Source: Bacteroidota bacterium (GTDB lineage Bacteria > Bacteroidota > Bacteroidia > Bacteroidales > F082). Taken from it: a stretch of 64,000 bases of DNA. The notes beneath the pieces are model-generated. The model searched no databases and was not told the origin of the DNA. It worked only from the letters and a program-made list of their open reading frames with translations. Both the position numbers and the translations under genes were made by a program. The stretch covers positions 1 through 64,000 of the forward strand of contig JACNJS010000039.1 of the NCBI GenBank assembly GCA_014382445.1, written 5' to 3'. Numbering within the stretch: the first letter of the stretch is position 1; every line of letters begins with the position of its first letter. Positions 27,195-37,271 of the stretch are shown here, in pieces.

Positions 27195-30100
27195 ATGAAA
27201 AAACGAATTACTTTTTTCCTGAGAGCATTATGGATAGCTCTCTTGGTTTTCAATATTACCGGTTTAACTGCTCAAAGCAGCAAAGTTACATATGAAAACA
27301 ACTGGGGTAAACAGGGTATTAGTCTTAAAACTCAAGGCGAAAACGGACTTGTTATCAACTCATCTATTAATGCATACAGCGTTAGTGAAACTATGGTTGA
27401 TAATAATCCAATGCAAACAATTACTACTGGCGGTGTCTATCTCCAAAATAATGAGGGAGCACCAAATATTCCTTCTTTTAGTAATTATATAGCTGTTCCT
27501 CAAGGAGCTACAGTTAGCGCTAAGGTGGTTCGTAAACAAACTACTCAAGTTGAAAACATTATAATTGCACCAGCACCAATTATCCCAAAAGATAATGAAA
27601 ATGGTCCACTTGTGTTTAACAAAGATCCAAAAATTTATTCTAAAAACCAGTTCTATCCAAATGATATTGTTAAAATATCAAGTCCCTCAAAAATAAGGGG
27701 AATGGATGTGGTTATTGTAGGCATAAGTCCATTTCAATATAACCCGGTAACCAATCAGATGATAATACATCGCGATATTGAAATTGAAATTACTTTTGAA
27801 GGTGGTAACGGTCAGTTTGGAGAAGACAGGCTCAGAAGCCGTTGGTGGGACCCAATTATGCGCGATGCTATTCTTAACCAGTCATCCATAGAAGAAGTAA
27901 ATACTTCTATGCGTGGAACTAATGAAACGGGTTTTGAATACGTTATAATTGTGCCTGATGACGCAACATTTATTTCATGGGCCGATTCGTTGAAGAATTT
28001 CAGAATCAGACAAGGCATTACAACCAATGTTTTTACTACAACTGAAGTTGGCGGTAACACAGTATCTGCCATCGAAGGATGGGTTAACAACGCTTATAAC
28101 ACTTGGGATATCCCTCCCGCAGCAGTTCTTCTAATGGCCGATTACGGGACTTCGGGAAATACAATTATCTCACCAATTTACAACAATTATTGTGTAAGTG
28201 ATAATATTTTTGGTGATGTTGATGGCGATCATATGCCCGAAGTTATATTTGCAAGAATGACCGCTCAAAACGAAGGTCACCTCGAAACCTTTGTTACTAA
28301 AGTACTTAACTACGAGCGAACTCCTCCGGTTAATCCCGATTTTTATAATAATCCTATCACCGCTTTGGGCTGGCAAACCGAAAGGTGGTTTCAGATATGC
28401 TCTGAAACTGTAGGTGGTTTCCTTAAAAATGTTCATGGTAAAGATCCTGTAAGGATTAATGCAATCTATGGAGGAAATCCGGCAGTTGATCCCTGGTCAA
28501 CAGCAACAAATACAGCTACTGTACTAAATTATTTTGGACCTAACGGGTTGGGATATATCCCTGCAACACCTGCCGAACTTGGTGGATGGAGTGGCGGAAA
28601 TGCAACTGAAGTAAACAATGCAATCAATAGCGGAGCATTTATCCTTCAACATCGCGATCATGGCGGCACAACCGGGTGGGGCGAACCGGATTATTCAAAC
28701 AATAACATTAACGGTTTGACCAACACCGATCTTACTTTTATTTTTTCAATTAACTGCCTTACAGGCATGTACAATAGCCCAAGTGAATGTTTTGCTGAGA
28801 AATTTCACAGGTATAAATATAACGGACAAAATTCAGGTGCATTAGGGATAATTGCTGCTTCCGAAGTGTCATATTCATTTGTGAATGATACTTATGTTTG
28901 GGGCTTATATGATAACATGTGGCCAGAATTTATGCCAGATTACGGAACAACTCCCGACTCAAGAGGTATTCTTCCTGCATTTGGAAATGCCGCCGGAAAA
29001 TATTTTCTACAACAATCATCATGGCCTTACAATACCAATAATAAAGAAGTAACTTATAACCTTTTTCACCACCATGGTGATGCATTTTCGGTTGTTTATT
29101 CTGAAGTACCTCAATATTTAACAGTTAGTCATGAGGTCGGGCTTATTGCCGGTGAAACAAGTTTTGAAGTTAGTGCTGATGCAGACTCATTTATTGCATT
29201 AACGGTTAACAATGAAATTATCGGAACAGCTGTTGGAACCGGATCTCCGGTTTCAATTTCAATAGTTGCACAAATGCCTCCTGATCAAATACTTGTAACA
29301 GTTACGAAACAAAACTATTATCGTTATGAATCATTTGTGGATGTAATTCCTCCCGATGGACCATACGTAATATACAATGATTTTATTATTAACGATGTAA
29401 ACGGCAATAGCAATGGGATTATGGAATGTGGTGAATCTACGTTAACTACAATTACGATGAAAAATATTGGTGTTGAAGAGGGTGTGGATATTTCTGTAAA
29501 TATTGCAACATCCGATCCATACATTGTATTAACTGATGACATCGAAGATTATGGCAATGTTCCTGCAGGAGCAACTTCCGCAATACCTGATGGCTTCGCA
29601 TGGGAAGTAGCTAACAATATTCCCGATATGCATAATGTTGTTTTCGCCATTGAGGCGACAGACGGCACCGATATTTGGACGTCCACAATGAGTGTAACAG
29701 GTCACGCACCGCTACTCAGTATAGGGCAGATGAATATTGATGATTCTGAACATGGTAATGGAAATGGCAACCTCGATCCCGGTGAAACGATTGACCTTAT
29801 AATCGATAATTATAATGACGGTTCTTATGTTGCTTTAAGCTCCTTCGGATCGTTAATCACTACGAGCCCTTTTATTACACTAAATAGCAGTGAATTCGAT
29901 ATTGGAGATATTGAAAGTGATACAATGGCTACGGCAACATTTAATATTACTGTTGCTGATGGAACCCCACTGGGCTCATTAATTGAATTTATTTATCACC
30001 TTGAATCGGGTGGATATGAGGCTGAAACTATATTCTCAAAACCTGCCGGATTGATAATTGAAGACTGGGAAACCGGAGATATGAGTCAATTTGAATGGCA

Positions 30101-31520
30101 AACAGGTGGTAATAATAACTGGTTTGTTTCAACAAGCAATCCTTACGAAGGAACTTACTGCAACCAGTCAGGGCCAATAACCGACCAACAATCAACCTGG
30201 ATGACGCTGATTTATGATGTGTATACTGCCGACAGTATATCATTTTATGCAATGGTTAGCTCCGAGCAGGCATACGACTTCTTTAGATTTTATATAGATG
30301 GAGTCCTGAAAGTAAATTGGTCGGGGGAAATGCCATGGCAACGTGTATCATTTCCGGTAAGCGCAGGGACCCGCACCTTCAGATGGCAATATAGTAAAGA
30401 CTATTCGGTGACTAACGGTGAAGACTGTGCAAGAGTTGATTATATAGTTCTGCCATTACCACCAATAACCTCTGCTTTTGCAGGTATGGATGCTAATTTC
30501 TGTGAAACTGATGAAATACAATGCCAGGGTATTGTAAGCTATTGCGACTCAACATTATGGATAACATCCGGAACCGGAATTTTTGATGATGATCATATAC
30601 TAACCCCTATTTATATGCCAAGTGCAGAGGATATTGAAGCAGGAGCAGTTATGTTAACACTAACAGGATATGGGCCGGAGAATACAGTTAGCGATGATGT
30701 TAATTTTACTATCGGAAAAGCACCTAGTTCGTATTCTGGTGAAACAGGATCTGTTTGTAGCAATGAATCATATTTTATTGCCGATGCAATGGCAGAAAAT
30801 TACAATTCGCTGGAGTGGACAACGCTTGGTGACGGTACGTTTGATGATGCAGGAATCGTTAATCCAAATTACTCACCTGGACCAACTGATATTGAAAACG
30901 GTGTAACATCGCTTATTCTTACGGTTATTGGAGCAGAGGCATGTGAACCTATTAGTGATCAGCTTGAATTAATAGTTCATTCTGCAACAACAGCTTTCGC
31001 AGGAATTGATGCCGATATTTGCTCAATGCTTACTTACACTATTAATGATGCATCTGCCTTAAACTACGAAGAAATATTATGGACATCAACGGGTGACGGG
31101 ACATTTGATGATGCAAATTCTGAAAACCCAACCTATATACCTGGTGAAAATGATAAAATTATTAAGGAGGTTACACTTACTCTAACTGCCACCAGTGGCA
31201 ATATATGCCCAACAGTTATTGATGATATGCTACTTACTTTGTATTGTACAGATATTTCAGACTTAAGCAGCCAGGGAAGGATATCGTTGTATCCTAATCC
31301 CAATAATGGCAAATTTACGCTTAAGCTGGAAAATATTGCAAATGAAAATGCAGATATCAGGATTTTTAACTCATTGGGTAAAGTTGTATATGAGAAATCA
31401 AATGTTCAATTGAGTAATAATTTTATTAACGATATCGATTTGGATGTGCTGCCAGGCAGCTACACTATTAAAATTGAAGGGATTATCACCAATATCAACA
31501 GTAAATTTATTATCAAATAG
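27195..31520 (+). CDS. Gingipain-like C25 cysteine peptidase with T9SS type A sorting domain
   Basis: Large secreted protease (1441 residues). Residues 1-27 are a signal peptide ending GLTAQ. An N-terminal propeptide region (about 30-215) carries VPQGATVSAKVVRK-type strands. The C25 domain follows, with a catalytic His in ILQHRDHGGTTGWG near 486 and a catalytic Cys in SINCLTGMYNSP near 521. Beta-sandwich domains follow (about 640-1085). Next come three tandem modules of about 86 residues (starts near 1092, 1178 and 1265), each with a cysteine and a G(D/T)GTFDD-like turn. The last 80 residues (ISLYPNPNNGKFTLKL to the end) are a type A sorting signal for surface delivery. It is monocistronic, with its own promoter. 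Confidence 0.93.
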   Translation: MKKRITFFLRALWIALLVFNITGLTAQSSKVTYENNWGKQGISLKTQGENGLVINSSINAYSVSETMVDNNPMQTITTGGVYLQNNEGAPNIPSFSNYIAVPQGATVSAKVVRKQTTQVENIIIAPAPIIPKDNENGPLVFNKDPKIYSKNQFYPNDIVKISSPSKIRGMDVVIVGISPFQYNPVTNQMIIHRDIEIEITFEGGNGQFGEDRLRSRWWDPIMRDAILNQSSIEEVNTSMRGTNETGFEYVIIVPDDATFISWADSLKNFRIRQGITTNVFTTTEVGGNTVSAIEGWVNNAYNTWDIPPAAVLLMADYGTSGNTIISPIYNNYCVSDNIFGDVDGDHMPEVIFARMTAQNEGHLETFVTKVLNYERTPPVNPDFYNNPITALGWQTERWFQICSETVGGFLKNVHGKDPVRINAIYGGNPAVDPWSTATNTATVLNYFGPNGLGYIPATPAELGGWSGGNATEVNNAINSGAFILQHRDHGGTTGWGEPDYSNNNINGLTNTDLTFIFSINCLTGMYNSPSECFAEKFHRYKYNGQNSGALGIIAASEVSYSFVNDTYVWGLYDNMWPEFMPDYGTTPDSRGILPAFGNAAGKYFLQQSSWPYNTNNKEVTYNLFHHHGDAFSVVYSEVPQYLTVSHEVGLIAGETSFEVSADADSFIALTVNNEIIGTAVGTGSPVSISIVAQMPPDQILVTVTKQNYYRYESFVDVIPPDGPYVIYNDFIINDVNGNSNGIMECGESTLTTITMKNIGVEEGVDISVNIATSDPYIVLTDDIEDYGNVPAGATSAIPDGFAWEVANNIPDMHNVVFAIEATDGTDIWTSTMSVTGHAPLLSIGQMNIDDSEHGNGNGNLDPGETIDLIIDNYNDGSYVALSSFGSLITTSPFITLNSSEFDIGDIESDTMATATFNITVADGTPLGSLIEFIYHLESGGYEAETIFSKPAGLIIEDWETGDMSQFEWQTGGNNNWFVSTSNPYEGTYCNQSGPITDQQSTWMTLIYDVYTADSISFYAMVSSEQAYDFFRFYIDGVLKVNWSGEMPWQRVSFPVSAGTRTFRWQYSKDYSVTNGEDCARVDYIVLPLPPITSAFAGMDANFCETDEIQCQGIVSYCDSTLWITSGTGIFDDDHILTPIYMPSAEDIEAGAVMLTLTGYGPENTVSDDVNFTIGKAPSSYSGETGSVCSNESYFIADAMAENYNSLEWTTLGDGTFDDAGIVNPNYSPGPTDIENGVTSLILTVIGAEACEPISDQLELIVHSATTAFAGIDADICSMLTYTINDASALNYEEILWTSTGDGTFDDANSENPTYIPGENDKIIKEVTLTLTATSGNICPTVIDDMLLTLYCTDISDLSSQGRISLYPNPNNGKFTLKLENIANENADIRIFNSLGKVVYEKSNVQLSNNFINDIDLDVLPGSYTIKIEGIITNINSKFIIK

Positions 31521-31531
31521 ATATATTTTAA

Positions 31532-31563
31532 GACCCGCTAAGTCGACTTGGACTTAGCGGGTC
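31532..31563. terminator. Strong 13-bp hairpin after the C25 gene
   Basis: GACCCGCTAAGTC (31532-31544) pairs perfectly with GACTTAGCGGGTC (31551-31563) around a 6-base loop, 11 bases after the stop codon. No T run follows on either strand. It may act as an mRNA 3'-end stabiliser or a Rho-independent-like terminator without a U tract. Confidence 0.5.
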
Positions 31564-31617
31564 GAAAAAATCTTTACAATCACTCTGAATTTATCAGCTT
31601 TGTAGGCTTATCTTTTC

Positions 31618-31702
31618 AACCCGCTGAAAGATTTCCTCTTTTTTACTTGTTGTATAATTTTAGTGATACGCGTTAGAGGAAATTCCATTCAGCGGGTTTT
31701 TT
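31618..31702 (+). terminator. Long two-part inverted repeat ending in a T run
   Basis: AACCCGCTGAA (31618-31628) pairs with TTCAGCGGGTT (31688-31698). An inner ATTTCCTC (31631-31638) pairs with GAGGAAAT (31676-31683) around a 37-base loop. A T run follows (31697-31702). It shares the ACCCGCT core with the hairpin at 31532-31563 and lies just before the argS promoter. Confidence 0.55.
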
Positions 31703-31705
31703 GTC

Positions 31706-31713
31706 TACTTTTG
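31706..31713 (+). promoter_or_regulatory. TAnnTTTG -7 element for argS
   Basis: TACTTTTG matches the -7 consensus, 24 bases before the argS ATG and directly after the inverted repeat. No clear -33 TTG was found at normal spacing. Confidence 0.5.
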
Positions 31714-31737
31714 CACCTTAAAATATTTTTATTTTTG

Positions 31738-33525
31738 ATGATTGAGCAAATACTGATTAACACCATACACAAAGCCATAAAAGAGCTTTACGGACAAGAA
31801 ATTCCGTGTAACATTGCCCAGGTTCAAAAAACCAGGGAAGAGTTTGAGGGCGACTATACAATTGTTGTTTTTCCGTTACTTAAAACATCGAAGAAGGGAG
31901 TTGAACAAACTGCCGAAGAACTTGGCAAATATATGGTTGCTAATTTGATCGAAGTAACCGGCTACAATATTATTAAAGGTTTTTTAAACCTTTCAATTTC
32001 TAATGTCTATTGGTTAGATTTTTTCAATGAAAATGTTGGCAAAAGTAATTTTGGTAGTCATAATCAAAAAGATACTGACCCTGTAGTTGTTGAGTTTTCT
32101 TCACCAAATACTAATAAACCGCTTCACCTTGGGCATATTAGAAATAATTTAATAGGATGGTCGGTTGCGGAGATACTGAATAACAATGGTCAAAAAGTTG
32201 CCAGAGTTAATCTCGTTAACGACAGAGGTATACACATTTGCAAATCGATGGTTGCCTGGCAAAAATGGGGCAACAATAACAATCCTGAAAATTCAAACAT
32301 AAAAGGGGATAGACTCGTCGGTGATTATTATGTTCTTTTCGACAAAAAAAACAAGGAGGAAATTACTTCACTTATGGCGGATGGCTTTACTAAAGACGAG
32401 GCGTCAAATAGTACATCTTTAATGTTGGAGTCAAAGCAAATGCTGAAGGATTGGGAAGATGGAATAGAGGAGGTAAGGGAACTTTGGAAAAAAATGAACA
32501 ACTGGGTTTATAAAGGTATGGACGCTACTTACGCACGAATGGGTATAAGCTTCGACAAAGTGTATTATGAATCAGAAACATATCTGCTGGGTAAAAAACT
32601 CGTAGAAGAAGGGCTTCGCTCAGGTGTATTTTTTCAAAAAGATGATGGTTCTGTTTGGTGTGATTTATCAGAAGATGGTCTTGATGAAAAGCTACTCATA
32701 CGAGCTGATGGTACATCGGTATACATGACCCAGGACATTGGAACTGCTCAATTACGCTACGATGATTATCATCCTTCCGAATTAATATATGTAGTTGGTA
32801 ACGAACAGAATTATCATTTTGATGTTCTTAAGCTTATACTGAAAAAATTAGGAAAAAGTTGGGCTGATCACATTCGTCATTTAAATTATGGTATGGTTGA
32901 GCTTCCTTTCGGCAAAATGAAATCGAGGGAAGGAACTGTTGTTGATGCTGACGATCTGATAGATGAAATGTATTTAACAGCAAAAAAAACATCAGAAGAA
33001 TTGGGAAAATTTGATGACTTTAGTAATGATGAAGCAACCGAACTTTTTAATATGCTTAGTATGGGAGCTTTAAAATATTTTATTCTTAAGGTAGATCCCA
33101 AAAAAACCATGGTTTTTAACCCTGTCGAATCAATCGACTTTAACGGCAACACAGGGCCTTTTATTCAATACACTCACGCACGAATAAGGTCAATCATCAG
33201 AAAATCAAATCAGCTTAAAATTAATTACAACTTAAAGTTTAACATCGATTATAAATTTGAGAGAAAGGAAATATCATTATTAAAATTATTGCATAATTAT
33301 CCTGAAATCACAAAACAGGCTGCTTACAGTCACAGTCCTGCCCTTATAGCAAACTATGCATATGAGCTCGCTAAGGAATACAATCAGTACTATCATGAAG
33401 TTGTAATTCTTAAGGAAGTTGATGAAAACAAAAGAAACTTCAGGATTTTACTTTCGGAATTTACAGGTAACAATATAAAATCATCAATGGCATTGCTAGG
33501 AATACAGGTTCCTGAAAGAATGTAA
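31738..33525 (+). CDS. argS: Arginyl-tRNA synthetase
   Basis: Class I aminoacyl-tRNA synthetase that charges tRNA-Arg. The N-terminal Add-1 domain (residues 1-115) precedes the HIGH motif as HLGH (about 131-134) in SSPNTNKPLHLGH. The KMSK region appears as FGKMKSREGTVV near 393-404. The C-terminal DALR anticodon-binding helical domain ends in ALLGIQVPERM, typical of the family. The ATG at 31738 gives 595 residues; a longer frame begins inside the upstream hairpin and is rejected. It is followed by the RlmD-like gene in the same direction after 82 bases. Confidence 0.97.
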   Translation: MIEQILINTIHKAIKELYGQEIPCNIAQVQKTREEFEGDYTIVVFPLLKTSKKGVEQTAEELGKYMVANLIEVTGYNIIKGFLNLSISNVYWLDFFNENVGKSNFGSHNQKDTDPVVVEFSSPNTNKPLHLGHIRNNLIGWSVAEILNNNGQKVARVNLVNDRGIHICKSMVAWQKWGNNNNPENSNIKGDRLVGDYYVLFDKKNKEEITSLMADGFTKDEASNSTSLMLESKQMLKDWEDGIEEVRELWKKMNNWVYKGMDATYARMGISFDKVYYESETYLLGKKLVEEGLRSGVFFQKDDGSVWCDLSEDGLDEKLLIRADGTSVYMTQDIGTAQLRYDDYHPSELIYVVGNEQNYHFDVLKLILKKLGKSWADHIRHLNYGMVELPFGKMKSREGTVVDADDLIDEMYLTAKKTSEELGKFDDFSNDEATELFNMLSMGALKYFILKVDPKKTMVFNPVESIDFNGNTGPFIQYTHARIRSIIRKSNQLKINYNLKFNIDYKFERKEISLLKLLHNYPEITKQAAYSHSPALIANYAYELAKEYNQYYHEVVILKEVDENKRNFRILLSEFTGNNIKSSMALLGIQVPERM

Positions 33526-33607
33526 ATGAATCTTTATCCATTCAACCTTCAAATTAAAAGTCACAACTTATAAAGTATAACTATTAACTCTTATCACTAA
33601 CTCCCAA

Positions 33608-35038
33608 ATGGCACGAAAAAAAACACCACTTCCGTTTCACGAAAACGTCGAAATAACCGATGCCGCAGCCGAGGGCAAATGTATAGCCCGAATAAATGAA
33701 AAAGTAGTATTTGTACCAATGGCTGCACCGGGCGATATTGTTGATATTCAGATTGTAAAAAAACGAAAATCGTATCTCGAAGGAAAAATAACTAAATTTC
33801 ATACATATTCCAGTCAACGAAGAGATCCTATTTGCTCTCATTTCGGATTATGTGGAGGATGTAAGTGGCAGCATATAAGTTATGAAAACCAGCTGATCAA
33901 CAAACAAAAACAAGTTAAGGATAATTTCGATCGGATAGCAAAAGTAGAAATAGGGAAATTTTTTCCAATTATTGGGGTTGAAAACGAATATTATTATAGG
34001 AATAAACTGGAGTTCACATTTTCTGATCGCAGATGGCTCACTAATTTGGATACTCCAAAAGAAAAAGGTGGTCATCAGAACACCAATGGTTTAGGATTTC
34101 ATTTACCGGGAATGTTTGATAAAATTCTAGACATTGATCACTGCTATCTGCAGAAAGAACCATCAAATGACATACGGCTGGCGATTAAGGAATACGCATT
34201 GGAGAAAGGTCTTGAATTTTATAACGTTAGAAACCATGAAGGTTTTTTGCGTAATTTAATAATACGGACTTCATCAACAAGTGAACTTTTGGTAATATTG
34301 ATATTCCGATACGACGATATTGACATAGCAGAAATATTGCAAAATATTAGCGATAAATTTCCGGTGATTACTTCACTAATGTATGTTGTTAACGAGAAAA
34401 ATAACGACACTATTTGGGATCTCGAAATAAAACTGTTTAAGGGAAAACCATATCTGTTTGAAGAAATGCAATCCCCGGTAAGTAATAATGATGCCCTTAA
34501 GTTCAAGGTAGGGCCTGTTTCATTCTATCAAACCAATTCATTACAAGCATTCAAATTATACAAAGCAGCCTTCGATTTTGCCGATTTTAAGGGTGATGAG
34601 CTTGTTTATGATCTGTATACAGGGACGGGTACGATTGCTGCATTTATTGCAAATTCAGTTAAGAAAGTTGTTGGTATTGAGTATATTGAACAAGCTATTG
34701 AAGATGCAAAAGAGAATGCATCATTAAATAATATTAATAACATAGAGTTTTTTGTTGGTGATATGGCGAAAATACTCACTCCCGAATTTATAAACGAGAA
34801 TGGCAAACCGGATGTTATTATAACCGACCCGCCGCGGGCTGGCATGCATGAGAAAGTAGTAAAGCAGATATTACTTGCCGAGCCCAAAAAAATAGTTTAT
34901 GTAAGTTGTAACCCTGCAACACAAGCACGGGATATCGCTTTATTATCAGAAAAATATGATGTAGTAAAAACGCAGCCTGTTGATATGTTCCCGCAAACAC
35001 ACCATGTTGAAAATGTAGCTTTGCTGATTAAGCGATAA
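33608..35038 (+). CDS. 23S rRNA (uracil-5-)-methyltransferase, RlmD/RumA-like
   Basis: SAM-dependent RNA m5U methyltransferase with an iron-sulfur cluster. An N-terminal TRAM domain (about 1-65) is followed by a cluster-binding motif ICSHFGLCGGCKW near 74-86; the fourth Cys of the cluster is probably C178 in DHCYLQ. The SAM-binding region is YDLYTGTGTIAAF near 335-347. The catalytic Cys lies in YVSCNPATQARD near 430, after TDPPRAGMHEKV. At 476 residues it fits the RlmD/RlmCD type. Which uridine is methylated, or whether it acts on tRNA, is not resolved. It is convergent with aroK, 3 bases apart. Confidence 0.9.
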   Translation: MARKKTPLPFHENVEITDAAAEGKCIARINEKVVFVPMAAPGDIVDIQIVKKRKSYLEGKITKFHTYSSQRRDPICSHFGLCGGCKWQHISYENQLINKQKQVKDNFDRIAKVEIGKFFPIIGVENEYYYRNKLEFTFSDRRWLTNLDTPKEKGGHQNTNGLGFHLPGMFDKILDIDHCYLQKEPSNDIRLAIKEYALEKGLEFYNVRNHEGFLRNLIIRTSSTSELLVILIFRYDDIDIAEILQNISDKFPVITSLMYVVNEKNNDTIWDLEIKLFKGKPYLFEEMQSPVSNNDALKFKVGPVSFYQTNSLQAFKLYKAAFDFADFKGDELVYDLYTGTGTIAAFIANSVKKVVGIEYIEQAIEDAKENASLNNINNIEFFVGDMAKILTPEFINENGKPDVIITDPPRAGMHEKVVKQILLAEPKKIVYVSCNPATQARDIALLSEKYDVVKTQPVDMFPQTHHVENVALLIKR

Positions 35039-35041
35039 ACC

Positions 35042-35554
35042 TTAAAACTTATAAGCAATTATCTCATCATGTAAAGAGTCAATATTAATTGAAAGTGCAG
35101 GAACAGTAATCATTGCTTGTTTGTAGCATGGAAGCCGTTCACTGATTTTATGATGTATGAAGTCCATAAGTTCTTTTTCGGATTTGTTGACAACAAGAGG
35201 TCGCTTTTGTTTTGAATTTATTAACCGATTATATATCGCCAGTTCATTCATTTCAAGATACACGCTAACTCCATTTTGATTAATTTGATGCATAGAGTTC
35301 AAATAGCAAGGCATTCCTCCTCCGGTTGAGATGACACAATTATTAAGTTTAAATGTCGAAATTAATATATCATGTTCCAGTTTTCTGAAAAGCGTTTCGC
35401 CATATTTATTGAAAAAAGTATCAATATCTAATTTGTATTTTTTTTCAAAAACGGTATCAGTATCTATAAATTGCCAACCTAATTTCAATGCAAGATTCCT
35501 TCCGGCAGTACTTTTACCCACACCCATGAAACCTAATAAATAAATTCGTCTCAT
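35042..35554 (-). CDS. aroK: Shikimate kinase
   Basis: Phosphorylates shikimate at the 3-hydroxyl in the chorismate pathway. The P-loop LLGFMGVGKSTAGR is at residues 5-18, the shikimate-binding DTDTVFEKK is near 31-39, and GGGMPC near 78-83 is the second substrate loop. The LID region KRPLVV follows near 118. The length of 170 residues is typical. It starts 4 bases after the coaE stop and is the last gene of the leftward operon from the T9SS type B gene. Confidence 0.95.
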   Translation of the reverse strand: MRRIYLLGFMGVGKSTAGRNLALKLGWQFIDTDTVFEKKYKLDIDTFFNKYGETLFRKLEHDILISTFKLNNCVISTGGGMPCYLNSMHQINQNGVSVYLEMNELAIYNRLINSKQKRPLVVNKSEKELMDFIHHKISERLPCYKQAMITVPALSINIDSLHDEIIAYKF

Positions 35555-35558
35555 CTAT

Positions 35559-36149
35559 TTAAGATTTCCAGGTGAGTAATTTGTTGTGAATTAAATTCAC
35601 CTGAGGGATCAAAAAACTATTACCATCATTGTAAATAACAAATTGCGACATATCGCATTTAATTTCATCACTTAACTGATTGGCCATTCGGGCTTTAATC
35701 TGGACTTCGGAAATATTATCGCGTTCCATCACACGCTTAATTCTTATATCGGGTGGGGCTGACACATTAATTATTACATCAAAATTCTTTTGAAGGTTGA
35801 GCTCAAAAATAATTGCAGCTTCGTGAATGGTGTATATGTCATTTTTGTGCTTATTGCACCAATTGTTATACTTATAAAGAACCAAAGGGTGGATTATTTC
35901 ATTAACCGCAATTAATGCCAGTTTATCGTTAAAAATTATTGATGCCAGTTTTTTTGTATCAATTTCACCGGTTGGATTTAGGATGGTATCTGATAACTCC
36001 GACATCAGTCTATCTTTAACCTCCTTGTGGTAATAAAGCATCCTAGCTTCAATATCAGCATTAAAAACAGGTATCCCAAATACACTAAATATTTTTGCAA
36101 CTGTACTTTTTCCACTACCAATATTTCCGGTTAAAGCTACTTTGATCAT
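35559..36149 (-). CDS. coaE: Dephospho-CoA kinase
   Basis: Last enzyme of coenzyme A synthesis, phosphorylating the 3'-hydroxyl of dephospho-CoA. The P-loop LTGNIGSGKSTVAK is at residues 6-19. The CoA-binding segment VFNADIEARML follows near 29-39, and IIHPLVLYK near 84-92 and a P-P-D-I-R-I-KRV motif near 130 match the family. It is 196 residues long. It lies within the conserved DUF1573-yajC-ybbR-coaE order, 10 bases after ybbR. Confidence 0.95.
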   Translation of the reverse strand: MIKVALTGNIGSGKSTVAKIFSVFGIPVFNADIEARMLYYHKEVKDRLMSELSDTILNPTGEIDTKKLASIIFNDKLALIAVNEIIHPLVLYKYNNWCNKHKNDIYTIHEAAIIFELNLQKNFDVIINVSAPPDIRIKRVMERDNISEVQIKARMANQLSDEIKCDMSQFVIYNDGNSFLIPQVNLIHNKLLTWKS

Positions 36150-36159
36150 TGCGCATTAT

Positions 36160-37155
36160 CTACTTAATTATCAAGAATTCAACATCGGATGGAACTATCC
36201 GAACATTTCGTACAAAGTCGGGTTGTTTCGACAATTTTAGAGGAAGTTTATTGGCCTGCATAATATCTATGTTATTGATTACAGGATGGATATTGAACTG
36301 ATGAGCCTTAACTTCATTAAAATCAATTTGAGCTACTCTATAATAAACTTTAACCTGTGATGGAAATGTTTTAATCTTATATTCCAAATTATTCAAATTA
36401 ATTGGTATGGTTATTTCTGACTCGGTAAACTTCTCTACTTTGAAATGCAATGAAACTTCATACTCCTCAAAACTAAGTAAAGCCGGGTCAGGATTCGTTA
36501 TCTCAACTTTTTTCACCATGTCGGTCATTACATTTTCCAATATAAGTTTCTTTGTGTGGATAGTTGATAAGGTATCTAAAATATTTTGGGAACCGTAAAC
36601 CATTATAACGTTCGGATCGGTTCTAACATCGTTATACAAATCGTACTGATTCATGAAGTTTATAGTATAGTCAGGCAATACCTGAACTAGTTTTTCACTA
36701 GTTTTTTCCATGTCAAAAGTAAGTGTTGCTTTTGAAAACTTAATATCCTTTTCACTAACCCCAATTATTTCAGCAAGTTTCTTTGTTAGTTCCTGTGTAG
36801 AAATGGAATATCTAATACCTCCCTTATTCTCAATTGTGTATGAATCAAGATTAATGTTAAGGTTTTCCATATCGTCAAAAAGGCTCATCTTTAATATTGC
36901 GAACCCTCTGGCTGTTAGATTCAGGTTAAGAGTGGAATCAATCACTTTTGTAAGACGCGAATCGGGAGGAGCATTGTTGTAAGTTACCCTAAAATCATAA
37001 TTAACAGAATATACGTCGGATAGCTTTATAAGTAACCAAAACAATGTTGCAATAAGAATACAAATTAGAAAAATTAACCTGTTACTTCTAAATTGGAAAA
37101 AAGGTTTGTTTTTGTCCTGTTCCTTAACAGTATTGTATGTATTTGAACTGTTCAT
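36160..37155 (-). CDS. YbbR-like domain protein
   Basis: Membrane-anchored protein of the YbbR/CdaR type. A cytoplasmic N-terminus is followed by one transmembrane helix (FLICILIATLFWLLIKL, about residues 26-44). Extracytoplasmic YbbR-like beta domains follow (for example NAPPDSRLTKV, and PINLNNLEYKIKTFPSQVKV near residue 260). In Firmicutes relatives regulate diadenylate cyclase; no cyclase gene is adjacent here, so that role is not inferred. The ATG at 37155 (331 residues) is preferred to a start 14 codons upstream. It lies between yajC and coaE, as commonly seen in Bacteroidota. Confidence 0.85.
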   Translation of the reverse strand: MNSSNTYNTVKEQDKNKPFFQFRSNRLIFLICILIATLFWLLIKLSDVYSVNYDFRVTYNNAPPDSRLTKVIDSTLNLNLTARGFAILKMSLFDDMENLNINLDSYTIENKGGIRYSISTQELTKKLAEIIGVSEKDIKFSKATLTFDMEKTSEKLVQVLPDYTINFMNQYDLYNDVRTDPNVIMVYGSQNILDTLSTIHTKKLILENVMTDMVKKVEITNPDPALLSFEEYEVSLHFKVEKFTESEITIPINLNNLEYKIKTFPSQVKVYYRVAQIDFNEVKAHQFNIHPVINNIDIMQANKLPLKLSKQPDFVRNVRIVPSDVEFLIIK

Positions 37156-37271
37156 AAAAATACCGAAGCAATTTATAAATTCGTAATTAAAACACAATTG
37201 TAACTATACTTAGGAATTTAACTTTTGCTACATTTTAGTGTATTAAAAAACTAAAAACTTTAATTTGCCGA

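Noticed and set aside
31663-31737. Upstream extension of argS by 25 codons
   Set aside because: The extension begins inside the inverted repeat and upstream of the -7 element, and it has no ArgRS similarity.
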